Shown in pieces: positions 20,503-29,749 of a stretch of DNA of 36,227 nucleotides (position 1 is its first letter; the number at the start of each line of letters is the position of its first letter). Both the position numbers and the translations under genes were made by a program. Below the pieces are notes generated by a model. It made no database searches. It had not been told where the DNA came from and worked only from the letters and a program-made list of their open reading frames with translations. Source of the DNA: Saccoglossus kowalevskii (Eukaryota > Hemichordata > Enteropneusta > Harrimaniidae); NCBI RefSeq assembly GCF_000003605.2, contig NW_003123904.1, positions 82,496 to 118,722 on the forward strand, given 5' to 3'.

Positions 20503-21309
20503 AGTACATGGCGGTATGATACGATAAGGGTGGTACCGTATGTACGGAGTGGTATAGCGCGTACAGGGTGGTGTCGCGCGTACAGGGCGATGTGGCGCGT
20601 ACAGTGTAGTGTGGCGCGTACAGTGTGGTGTGGCGATCGGTGTGGCGCGTACAGTGTGGTGTGGCGCGTACAGTGTGGTGTGGCGATCGGTGTGGCGCGT
20701 ACAGTGTGGTGTGGCGCGTACAGGGCGATGTGGCGCGTACCGTGTAGTGTGGCGCGTACAGTGTGGTGTTGCGATCGGTGTGGCGCGTACAGTGTGGTGT
20801 GGCGCGTACAGTGTGGTGTGGCGATCGGTGTGGCGCGTGCAGTGTGGTGTGGCGCGTACAGTGTGGTGTGGCGATCGGTGTGGCGCGTACAGTGTAGTGT
20901 GGCGCGTACAGTGTGGTGTGGCGATCGGTGTGGCGCGTACAGTGTGGTGTGGTGCGTACAGTGTGGTGTGGCGATCGGTGTGGCGCGTACAGTGTGGTGT
21001 GGCGCGTACAGGGCGATGTGGCGCGTACCGTGTAGTGTGGCGCGTACAGTGTGGTGTTGCGATCGGTGTGGCGCGTACAGTGTGGTGTGGCGCGTACAGT
21101 GTGGTGTGGCGATCGGTGTGGCGCGTGCAGTGTGGTGTGGCGCGTACAGTGTGGTGTGGCGATCGGTGTGGCGCGTACAGTGTAGTGTGGCGCGTACAGT
21201 GTGGTGTGGCGATCGGTGTGGCGCGTACAGTGTGGTGTGGCGCGTAGTGTGGTATGGTGCGTACAGCGTGGTGTGACGCGTACATGGTGGTGTGGCGCGT
21301 ACAGGGTGG
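20503..21309. repeat. G/T-rich satellite with 288-bp higher-order period
   Basis: It is built from two subunits: a 19-mer (GTGGCGCGTACAGTGTGGT) and a 12-mer (GTGGCGATCGGT), usually arranged 19+19+12 = 50 bp. The GATCGG word marks the 12-mer and starts at 20635, 20685, 20773, 20823, 20873, 20923, 20973, 21061, 21111, 21161 and 21211. That gives spacings of 50, 88, 50, 50, 50, 50, 88, 50, 50, 50, so a 288-bp higher-order unit occurs at least twice, with shared private variants (GTACCGTGTAG, GTGTTGCGATC, GCGTGCAGTG) exactly 288 bp apart. Edges at 20503-20590 and 21241-21309 are degenerate. Frames of 298 codons (minus), 259 and 212 codons (plus) are open because the repeat lacks stops. They encode only repeats and are not counted as genes. 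Confidence 0.95.
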
Positions 21310-21870
21310 AATAAATAAATACATAAATAAATCGGATTACAAGTTTATGTTGGTATAGGCTTCATCCCGTTTTAGTTCATGTGTTTTATTTGCCAGAACA
21401 GCAAGAAACAGAAAATGGGAAAGGGGTCTACCCTGTTACGCCGATTATCTTGAAAACTAATATATGTCACCCCAACGCATACGACATATACAATTTAAAA
21501 TTAATCCTCAGCTCAATTCGTAAGAGGATTTGTCGATATAAAACTACGCATTTAAAGAAGAGTTCGACACGTTCCATGAATCATAACCGTTCAAGCCATG
21601 TTAGTTCAAACAGTGGAAGATTTCTTGGAATTATTGTCCTAAAGGTCGACACATGTCACGAGTATACTGTTTATTTACAGTGGACTCATACTATATCAAA
21701 TGATTGTCAAAAACACGGAAAGTCCACCAAAATAAACACAAACAATGTTTTTATCAGAAATGTGAGCGATACATGGAAAAATACAAATTGAACAAATTAT
21801 ATAAGGTGATACTTGATGCGTGACGGTCAAATGCAGCTGTGACGTAATTAGTTTTTGTCACAATAAAAGT
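21310..21870. other. non-coding stretch right of the satellite
   Basis: It starts with an ATAAATAAATACATAAATAAAT run. The frame at 21381-21791 (136 codons, no ATG at its start) is rich in K/N/T/S and has no recognisable motif or splice sites. TGACGTAA lies at 21840. Confidence 0.5.
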
Positions 21871-21880
21871 GACCACTTAC

Positions 21881-21948
21881 CTCACAATTACATCATCGCG
21901 TGACTCGTGGCCAGTGTTCAACATCAGCAACACCGGAAGTTCTCGAAC
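21881..21948 (-). CDS. candidate internal exon, minus strand, unrecognised
   Basis: On the minus strand TTGAGAATAG|GTTCG (AG at 21950-21949) is a possible acceptor and GTGAG|GTAAGTGG a very good donor, with its GT at 21880-21879. The 68 bases between are GC-rich and open as VRELPVLLMLNTGHESRDDV plus IV. The same frame has a TGA and a TAG directly before the acceptor, as expected at an intron edge. It lies about 100 bp downstream of the minus-strand open frame at 22054-22374, with which it could belong. I do not recognise the peptide. A good donor alone is common, and the case rests on the coincidence of both sites with an open frame. Confidence 0.25.
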
Positions 21949-22053
21949 CTATTCTCAAGGCAATCGATTAATACCGATACAACGAAGAAACTGCATAAAC
22001 GTATTGCCTGTATGATTACGTCGAGAGATTAAATTAGACCAGACAAAATGACG

Positions 22054-22374
22054 TCATCGTGACGTGTCATCATTACAATGGAATGGAATAGTCGGATTTC
22101 CCGATCCGTAACAGTAGGTCGCAACAATGACTCCGAACGGTTCACCAGTTCGGGGGTTATCCCGTAATATGCTCAAGGCAGCACAGTTATAACAAGCTGT
22201 GGCACCGTTACCGAATGACCCGCGCAGGGAATCTCCAAGACAGGTGCTGTCAAAACGATAGCGCATTGAACTGACAGAAAGCGATGGTTCACCTCTTGAG
22301 TATCTCTCCAGAAGCGAAGTTGTCTTTTTTTTCAGATGGAAGTTAAAAATGAGATGAAAGTAAATGGACAGCAA
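22054..22374 (-). CDS. cysteine-containing open frame, possible terminal exon; hypothetical
   Basis: The minus strand is open for 106 codons, ending at a TGA at 22054-22056. Residues from about position 28 on are encoded by sequence of roughly 50 % GC, distinct from the AT-rich N-side, so an exon may start near 22300. The peptide contains segments DSTCLGDSLRGSFGNGATAC, YNCAALSILRDN and VIVATYCYGSGNPTIPFHCN, with five cysteines and many G/S/N, as in secreted or extracellular domains. No ATG-based start is needed if it is an internal or terminal exon. The acceptor is unclear. The plus strand instead shows CTTTTTTTTCAG (about 22324-22335), which would fit an exon starting the other way. I cannot name a family. 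Confidence 0.3.
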   Translation of the reverse strand: MLSIYFHLIFNFHLKKKTTSLLERYSRGEPSLSVSSMRYRFDSTCLGDSLRGSFGNGATACYNCAALSILRDNPRTGEPFGVIVATYCYGSGNPTIPFHCNDDTSR

Positions 22375-22379
22375 TCACT

Positions 22380-24480
22380 TAGGTGCTTATTTTTAGCAAA
22401 ACGGTAAAAAAGTAGAATATAATTCGAATGAATCTGTGCATATCAAATTATGTTATTCGGTCTTTTAAGCAATAAAAGCCATCGCCGGCCATGTGATATG
22501 TTCATTCTATCAATGAGTGAAAAGTCCCATTTAAAAAATTGATGATCCAGCGGTTACTGTTTATTAAATTGTTCAAGAACACGCGCATTTTGAAAAGAAC
22601 ACGTTTTCTGAAAGTAGATATATGCCGTTGTCAATTATTTAGTATATAATTATGACTTTTCATAAATCTTATTCGCATCCCATTTGTAGATTGAAGTTAT
22701 TTTCTAGACCAGATCTTTTTTTTAAGACCAGACGCCACGCTGTCTCCTACAAAATCGATGGTTTAAAATATTATATAATCTGATATAGCGACCACCAGCC
22801 AAGTAGAATATGCCTGGATTATGTAAAAGGCTGCATACTCAACGTGACATGGTGACCTCGAACAAGTCAAGACAGCCAATCGAATACTGTAAATCTTCGC
22901 TGGAATGTATATGTTTCCATCTTTCATCGCATTTTAACAATATTACCAGTAAGTAGGATTTAGTTGACAATCCTTACTACTCTCTATGTCACCGATTTGA
23001 GAAGACGCGTAACGTTTGTTTGGGTTTATTGTCAATATTTTAGTAAGTCACTAAAGTTACACTTAGTTTTATTGGGATTTTGAGACTATTATGCGTGCAA
23101 AATGGTGTCATAAATATGTTTGAATTACGGGAAATATTTTGAGGATTCGTCATGATTCGCTTCTGATCCGAAAATTACAATTGCTGCGGGAAAATTTTTG
23201 TGAATCCACACGCATGAGACCACTACATGAACCAATCAGTATGCAGAACCGATCGCCAACACTTAAACATGTTGAAAATCATTGTAAATTGAATATTAAG
23301 TAAACATTCCCCACAATTTGTGCAGCACAATAAATATAATAATAATAACAATCTCAGGACCCCGATAAAATGTCGGGAAAAATTTCAGACTGAATATTTA
23401 AAACAATCCACGGAAAGAGAATGGCAACTTCATTTCTACAAAACGTCAAACAATCACCTTAACATTATAATTATAATTATGAACGAGTTATTTGTTTGTA
23501 AAGGTGTCCGAAAGAAGGAAATGCACATCACCTTTTTATGCGCATTTTTTGAATTGTGATATTTTGTTTATATACTGAGTATAAGTGTTTTTCAAAGTCA
23601 ATCAATGACGTTCGTATTCTGATTATGTTCAAACCTAAAATTACTCCACCGCGCGTTTTTATACGTATTTAGCCCTGTCAATGTAAATCATCATCTATTT
23701 TACAAGATTATACAATTATGCAAATAAGTTATGATTATCTGATTTAGCCAATAAGCTGTATAGTCGTGGATAAAAAAAAATAGCTCATCCACGGTTACTA
23801 GAAGAAAAATCATTTATGTAAATAGGATGAAAGTATACAACAGTGGTATTGCTTTTCAGAACTAAATTATGGTAATATAAAAATAAATAAAATGTTAATT
23901 TCCAAAGTAGTTAAGTGTACTGCGAAGTGTGCTATGATCTCTCAAATATTGCTTCATTTCATCAATTTATATATATCAGATCGAAACATCAATTAGTTAT
24001 CTGAGTTGCGCTGACAACGGTTAATTAGTATGTAAATTGATCTAATCACGGATCTGTACCTGGAATGGTTCAATCTTTTACTTGTCATCACATGACATAT
24101 GTGATAACTGATTATAATATGCACTGAGTGACAGTCTCATTTAAGGTCATTAGAGTTAATTAAAAGAACTATGAATGATGATATCACTGTTCATATATTA
24201 TATGCTTTTTAGTAAAAGTATTAATTTATGTCGTTTTCCACGACATCGGTTGTACTTAGCGGATTTGGATGACGAGTACATTCGGAAACTGTCGCCATTC
24301 AATTATCCAAATTTGTTTACCACATTATGAATTGTAGTTTTCTCGGGAACTTGGCTAGCTTTATCGAAGTGACCACAAACGAACGTGTTTTTTTTCCATC
24401 ACTGATATCTTGCAAGATGAGATAGCGGCTGGTTTCAAATGACTGATGAATATATAATTTTACAGGGATACCCAAATTTT
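22380..24480. other. AT-rich non-coding stretch
   Basis: No gene supportable. An octamer ATGCAAAT lies at 23718-23725; two short hairpins lie at 23765-23793 (7-bp stems CGTGGAT) and 24087-24105 (ATCACAT/ATGTGAT). The frame at 23320-23559 is A/N-rich noise. Confidence 0.6.
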
Positions 24481-24539
24481 TGATATAGGAATTTATTTTA
24501 TTTTGCTTATAAATGAAGTACTTACAATACATTACATTA

Positions 24540-24817
24540 CAATAATGTTCTTCCCACAATGCAGCTCGTATTCTCGTGAGAATGGCGTAACCTACAATCA
24601 AACTGCGCGTTCTAAAGCGCAGCTGTTCGGTTATCCAATCAGCTTTCAGTATTACTTATTTGGTGTTCCGGGTTGGATGACGGTAACGTCTATATGGGAT
24701 AGGAAAATTACAGGCCGCCGTCAGTTGTTGCAGACTCCTTTGATTCCCAATATTTGGTTGTCCAGACAGAGTGTGCTATAGTTTATAAGCCGAGTGAGCG
24801 TCAGCTCAGGTGATAGA
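24540..24817 (+). promoter_or_regulatory. GC-richer block with CCAATCAGC box and a 78-codon ATG frame
   Basis: The block is richer in GC than its flanks. CCAATCAGC at 24635-24643 is a strong NF-Y (CCAAT) match and a second ATTGG is near 24750. An ATG at 24545 opens a 78-codon frame to TAG at 24779-24781 (including SYSRENGVTYNQTARSKAQL and QYYLFGVPGWMTVTSIWDRK). It has no known motif, and a minus-strand frame overlaps it, so I favour a regulatory islet over a gene. The block ends shortly before the C-run at 24818. Confidence 0.25.
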
Positions 24818-24832
24818 CCCCCCCCCCCCCCC
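24818..24832. repeat. C15 homopolymer
   Basis: Fifteen consecutive C. Such a run is length-variable and a likely sequencing or assembly weak point. Confidence 0.95.
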
Positions 24833-26309
24833 ATCGTGATGTGAGACGACGGATTTAAACAATGACATCACACCTGGGCCCCGGGCATACGTGTATTGAA
24901 ACAACGGGCTAGGTAACGAGACAGCTGCGGGCGCAACTTCTTTAAATAAATAATCAATAAAACAAACAAATTATACTTCACTCCACGTTGTTTTATTTTC
25001 AGCCATTTTTAAATATATATACAAACACATTACATTCCTGGACAATGTAACAATAAGAGCCATACACATAAATGTACTAGTCTAAGAATTTCTGCATAGT
25101 AACCAGGGTCTTTCAGATGTCAATATCAAATACCAATACATTTCCGGAAAGTTTGCTATAGACGTACCTGTGTCATTAAATTTCTACGAGTCAAGATTTT
25201 TTGGAAAATTACCTCCTTTTTTTAAATGTTTATCAATTTTACCTGTTCTGTCTGCAATCTCAGACTAGTGAGCTGCAATGTAGTATTCAACTTGAAGTTA
25301 TTTTTTAACCGTTTGTGCGTATTTCGGGAAATTTGCAAAACGCGTTTTTCTAATAACCTTTTAGCAACAAATTTACAAAAAATTAACATTTGTGACAATT
25401 AAGAGTAGTGGGACTATATACTCAACTACATTTATCGGAGAAAAATTGGCAACATTTTTTACACTTGCAGAAAAGTTCTCATATTATACAGTAAAACTAC
25501 ATTTGGGTTTTGGTGGATTCATTTAAAGCATGGCATAAAAGGATTCCATTGGAATTCTCTTAGCTTAATGTCAATTGTTAATTTGAATGGAACGCGGTAA
25601 AACTCTTTCCAAACATGAATTTTCGTCTTTAAGGTAATTTCAAAATCAGTTCTGAGTGTGGTGGCATAACCTTACTTTTATTATACATCTATAAATATCA
25701 TATGATTCATTCATAACATGTAAGTAAACAGGAATAATATAATATCAGTACTTTGTTTCCACTCGCAGTTTTGTTGTACAGTACTAGCCGAGAAAGTACA
25801 AGACCAAGTCATTGCAGAAAAGCATGCCGAAGAACACCAAGATTGTGTTCCATGGCAAAAATTTACGTGCTTCATCAAACATAAAACCAATGTAAATGAA
25901 TCCAACTTTTATGATTTGTCAAAAAAAAAATCCACCAACTTCGCACCGTTTTACCGTTAGGATTGCCGTACATACCAGTGCTTACAACTTGAACACGCTT
26001 ATCCGGTCTTCAGACGGTTGAGGTGAACGCTAGAGGTCGCTAGTCACATTGAGTTTTTTTTACTCAACCCAACACAGAATAATGTACTGGCGTATATTAT
26101 ATTATTCTGAAAACTCAATTATCCCAGAAAGGTTTTAATGATAATATTTAACGATTGGTTCTGTTTGGGAGCGCTTTGTATGAATATCCGGGCTCATAGT
26201 GTTCCGTTTACAGCAACAAATTTAAAACGAGACATGCATGCAAACTACCGTGACGTAACTCGTTATGTAGATTTATTTCCTATCTATGTGCATCTCTGTC
26301 ATCGTTTAT
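24833..26309. other. AT-rich non-coding stretch
   Basis: No gene supportable. The frames at 25711-25905 (minus) and 26138-26353 (plus) are short; the latter runs into the foldback element. TGACGTAA lies near 26251. Confidence 0.6.
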
Positions 26310-26711
26310 TGCTGCGTTTACACGACATCATTTTATCGGAGCCCTTCGGCTAGAGCCAAGAACGGCTCCAATAAACCGACCGGGCCGAAATCACGGCTCT
26401 GAATCGACTTCTCTTTTCATTTATGATGGAGACAACATAGTTTGTAATCTATCTTAGCTCAACAGCATAATACACTGACATGCATCGTGCTATGTAAAGA
26501 AACAACAAAACAAGCACGACACAAAAGACGTTTTCAGCCATATTGTTTTTATAAGTTACGTTCGGCTCTGAACTAACTTGATTGAATTCGGCTAATCTCG
26601 GCTCTCGTTCGGCCCGACCATGTAAACGCATTGAAGATAATTTCCTGTTAATCGGTGCAAAGAACAGTTGTTCGGCTCCGATATATAGAATGCTATCGTG
26701 TAAACGTAGCA
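26310..26711. mobile_element. foldback/MITE element of about 400 bp
   Basis: The left end reads TGCTGCGTTTACACGACATC and on to ATCGGAGCC (26310-26343). The right end (26674-26711) is its reverse complement with few differences and ends GTGTAAACGTAGCA. Further inside, GAGCC/GGCTC words and CGGGCCGAA / TTCGGCCCG (about 26380-26388 and 26610-26618) continue the inverted arrangement, so arms are long and imperfect. There is no transposase coding capacity. No clean target duplication is visible at either possible boundary, so ends may be off by a few bases and the superfamily is open (hAT-like is a guess). Confidence 0.7.
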
Positions 26712-26843
26712 TTTGATTAGACTCTATTGCAGAAATAGTAGCGGCACCCTATATGATATGGTAGCAAAATGTCCACATCGTGTTTTGCAACAACTTCGAT
26801 GCACATACGTTTATTGCTATCCCGGGGAAGGTTTTGGTGAATT

Positions 26844-26855
26844 GGGGGGGGGGGG
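26844..26855. repeat. G12 homopolymer
   Basis: Twelve consecutive G in otherwise ordinary sequence. Confidence 0.9.
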
Positions 26856-26859
26856 CATC

Positions 26860-28005
26860 AAACTGCAAAACCACGATTGAATTCCTTCGGCAGAGCTACG
26901 ATGTTACAGTCAAACAGATTCAAAGGTGACGACACAATTTGATCTTCAGAAGGTGCACTTTTAACACCGGTTGTCGAACAAAGACACATACATTCAACGA
27001 TGTAACAACACAATTATTCATGGTAAAAATCAAAGCACGTGTATTGCCCCATAGCCCCCACTGAGCTGTGTATGATGGGAGTTGTTTAGACCAAAGACAC
27101 TAGAAAATATAAACTTGTTTTTTGGTTCTTTTTTTGTGCGGTAACCCGACTTTCGCAGTAACTCCACTTTCGCCATTTATACACCCCCATAACATTATTA
27201 TATTTCATTGAGAAAACAACAACAAATAAATAAGGTACTGTATGCATGGATGTACTAAGATGTGTATGCAAGTCTACTTATACCAACTACAAATTTGTCC
27301 TATTAGATCTACGTCATACAGACACGTGACACACACGAACACGTTATCACGTGCTCTAGCGAGACAAACGTGGCCACTGATATATGTTAAAAAAATATAT
27401 AAAAGTTTCGTGTATTCAGGAGATAAAACCGTGCCGCAAATATCAAACACAACGTTAACGCGCCATGACGATCATGGCGACTTAAGGTACATATACTTCA
27501 ATGTGCTGAGATGTTGTTCACTTCCTGGTTTGAAATTCGGCATTTCTGTCATCAAGCAGTAGATAAATTAAATTTCAAACCAAGTCACCGGGAAGCCAAG
27601 TCAAGGACAAGTTCAATCTGTTCTTATTTTTGGTTTGCTGGTGTGCGTTCATGTGTATGACCTTTATATTGCCAATAATTATATCAGACATGTTACAGTA
27701 CTATCCACTTACACTTACACACCGAGAGAGTGGGTGTCAGTGATTCCATCTCACCGTAACTATGCCGATGATGAGTGGTTGATGAAAGGTATGCAGTGTT
27801 TCGACTCCAAACACCGAAAGTACCATACACTGTTAAAGACTATATTGTGATCGCGTTGTTCCAATTTGCTGGGGTGTGTGGTCGCGATACCCCATCCAAA
27901 TGAATAAAAAAAAATGGGAATATACAGAAACACATTGATAGACTGTTAAACTGGTTCCAGTGTATTTCATTGAGACTGTCTATTCCGATTTTTTTCAATG
28001 AAATC
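26860..28005. other. non-coding stretch
   Basis: No gene supportable. An 8-bp hairpin (CGCCATGA / TCATGGCG) lies at 27461-27479 and CACGTG boxes near 27321 and 27348. The plus frame ending at 27848-27850 contains the letters YADD, but nothing around them resembles a reverse transcriptase. Its last 42 codons are less AT-biased than the rest and are noted only as a weak coding hint. Confidence 0.5.
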
Positions 28006-28011
28006 CACTAG

Positions 28012-28149
28012 ACCCTGTACCGTGATCAAAGACGAGATAACATAGCAGTAAGCCAGCGAGTTCGTCTACAGAAAACATTGAGATCACTCAGCGAACCGGC
28101 AAATGGACCGCACCCAGATTTGGTTGCCGATCTTAATCTTGTAAATTAA
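28012..28149 (+). CDS. candidate 3'-terminal exon with polyA signal, unrecognised
   Basis: GATTTTTTTCAATG followed by CCACTAG (AG at 28010-28011) is a good acceptor with a polypyrimidine run. In the frame starting ACC at 28012 there are 45 sense codons of balanced, GC-richer composition (YRDQRRDNIAVSQRVRLQKT then LRSLSEPANGPHPDLVADLN) and a TAA at 28147-28149. The same frame has a TAG exactly at the acceptor, as expected for an intron edge. AATAAA follows at 28236-28241, 87 bp after the stop. Together these are what a short last coding exon looks like. No upstream partner exon was identified and the peptide matches no family I know. Confidence 0.3.
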   Translation, partial: TLYRDQRRDNIAVSQRVRLQKTLRSLSEPANGPHPDLVADLNLVN

Positions 28150-28479
28150 AAACCTAAACTTCGGTTAATCAATTGGGCTGGAATGACGATTTTATCTTTG
28201 GTCAGCGAAGCGAAAGACTGTTCAGTCGAGCATGAAATAAATATAGAGTCGACATGGATGGATTGACTGGGACTCACTTAGAAGTCATAATTTCAATCAA
28301 AAAGACGTTCCAGAACACGGTATCATTCTACCTCCCACACACATCATCCACTTATGGGTAGTAGACAAAAAATCATTACATTTTGCTGCTAAGTAAGTCT
28401 AGTTAGTACACGAATATATTCGGGTGTACGTTATAGATAGATTGCATACTTCTAGAAAAAGTTAAGAATTGAAAATGAC

Positions 28480-28830
28480 GAATCACAGTTTGAGTTGAGA
28501 ATTACAGATGAAGTTTAGAGTTAAAGGTGGAATTAAGAATTACAGTTACGTATTAGAGATGAAGATAAGAGTGATCAATTAAGTTGAGAATTAAAAATGG
28601 AGTTCATAATTAATGATTGGGGTCAAAGGACACTGACAGATAGATTTGTGGAGTTACGGATTACAAAATAAGTTGAGAAATCATAATGATGGAGTTGTAA
28701 ATCACCGACAGATAGAGTTGAGAAGTACAGATAGAGTTGAGAAGTACAGATAGAGTTGAGAAGTACAGATAGAGTTGAGAAGTACAGATGGAGTTATGAA
28801 TTACAAAATAAGTTGAGAACTAAAGTGACA
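28480..28830. repeat. minisatellite region with five 19-bp tandem copies
   Basis: GATAGAGTTGAGAAGTACA (19 bp) repeats head to tail from 28711, 28730, 28749, 28768 and a variant at 28787, to about 28805. On both sides (28480-28710 and 28806-28830) are diverged words of the same kind (GAGTTGAGAATTA, GAGTTAAAG), so the homogeneous array sits inside an older degraded one. Confidence 0.85.
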
Positions 28831-28889
28831 GACCCGTATTTGTTGGCATAATTTATCCTGTATATGAGAACTATTTAAGGGAGTTCTAT

Positions 28890-29136
28890 GTCACCACGGT
28901 AACCGTAATGACACGTGACATAGTATCTCAGAGTACGTCTTCAAATCGTGTGCCTATCTGTTATGTTCGTTGGGTATGACGTAATCATTAGAATAATTCT
29001 CCTGGCGTTCATTTGACAATACCTAATTTAGGCAGATAAATGGAATTTGCCTTATGTGCACCCTGTATGTCGTTGCGTGGATTGGCTTGGAACGAGCCTA
29101 AAATTTGCTGACGTAATCAGACAGATCATCACGTGA
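28890..29136. promoter_or_regulatory. cluster of X-box, CRE, E-box and CCAAT motifs
   Basis: GTCACCACGGTAAC (28890-28903) fits the RFX X-box consensus exactly. It is followed by CACGTG (28912-28917), TGACGTAA (28977-28984), inverted CCAAT ATTGG (29081-29085), a second TGACGTAA (29109-29116) and CACGTG (29130-29135). Six sites in 250 bp suggest a promoter or enhancer. No TATA box or first exon was identified on either side. Motif content is seen; function is inference. Confidence 0.35.
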
Positions 29137-29491
29137 CCTGCATATATGCTGTCCTTCATAATAAAATAACGTTGACAGTTGACTTGAGTACTCGTATTAT
29201 GTATTAATAAATCTGCTATGTTCAGATTGGCCCACTATTTTTTTTTGTATGATTTTTTTTTATTTTCACACAAAATAAAAATATACAGTAACAAAATCAT
29301 ACATACACAAAAAAAAACTGAAACTAAAACAAGAATGAGATGTGGGCTAATGTGGTGTTTTCTATTTTGTAACCTTCAAAGCCAGCTGTCATGTTTTGTT
29401 TATACTATTCCAATAGCCAAAAAGAAATTATTGGCCCACTAATAGTAACTTACATGCTCAGCTGCTAACTCACACCACTCACTGTGTGCCA

Positions 29492-29656
29492 TTAAAGCGA
29501 GAGGGTCGTCACCTGCCCACGAGCGGGGATTGAGTTCCAAGCGACGATAACAACACACGCTAAGAACGCAAAGGCTCATGGGTTGTCGCTTGTTTGTAAA
29601 CAATGACACATTATGGCTATCTGACGCATGCGCAGGTGACGACTCCCCCGCTTTAA
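29492..29656 (+). mobile_element. TTAA-flanked MITE, copy 2
   Basis: A 165-base copy bounded by TTAA (29492-29495 and 29653-29656). Left end AGCGAGAGGGTCGTCACCTG, right end CAGGTGACGACTCCCCCGCT, internal TTGTTTACAAAC-type block and GACGCATGCGCAGGTGACG. Same orientation as copy 3 and inverted relative to copy 1. The minus frame crossing it (29576-29920) owes its openness partly to the element and is not a gene. Confidence 0.88.
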
Positions 29657-29749
29657 AACGATAGTGTCGTCATAATTGTACATGTGCACATGATGGGACT
29701 CGCACAAATCAATGTTTACATAATACATTGTGTTTTGATAGAAGCACAG

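Noticed and set aside
20428-21324. Long open frames of 298, 259 and 212 codons
   Set aside because: All three lie in the satellite array and owe their openness to a repeat without stops; the products are pure repeats and frames are open on both strands.
27461-27479. 8-bp hairpin CGCCATGA / TCATGGCG as a third mini-element
   Set aside because: Arms differ from CACAGTCCCTC and no direct repeat flanks it.
27635-27850. YADD letters suggesting a reverse transcriptase
   Set aside because: The surrounding residues (SHRNYADDEWLMKGM) do not resemble the hydrophobic strands that flank the catalytic YXDD motif, and no other reverse transcriptase block is present.
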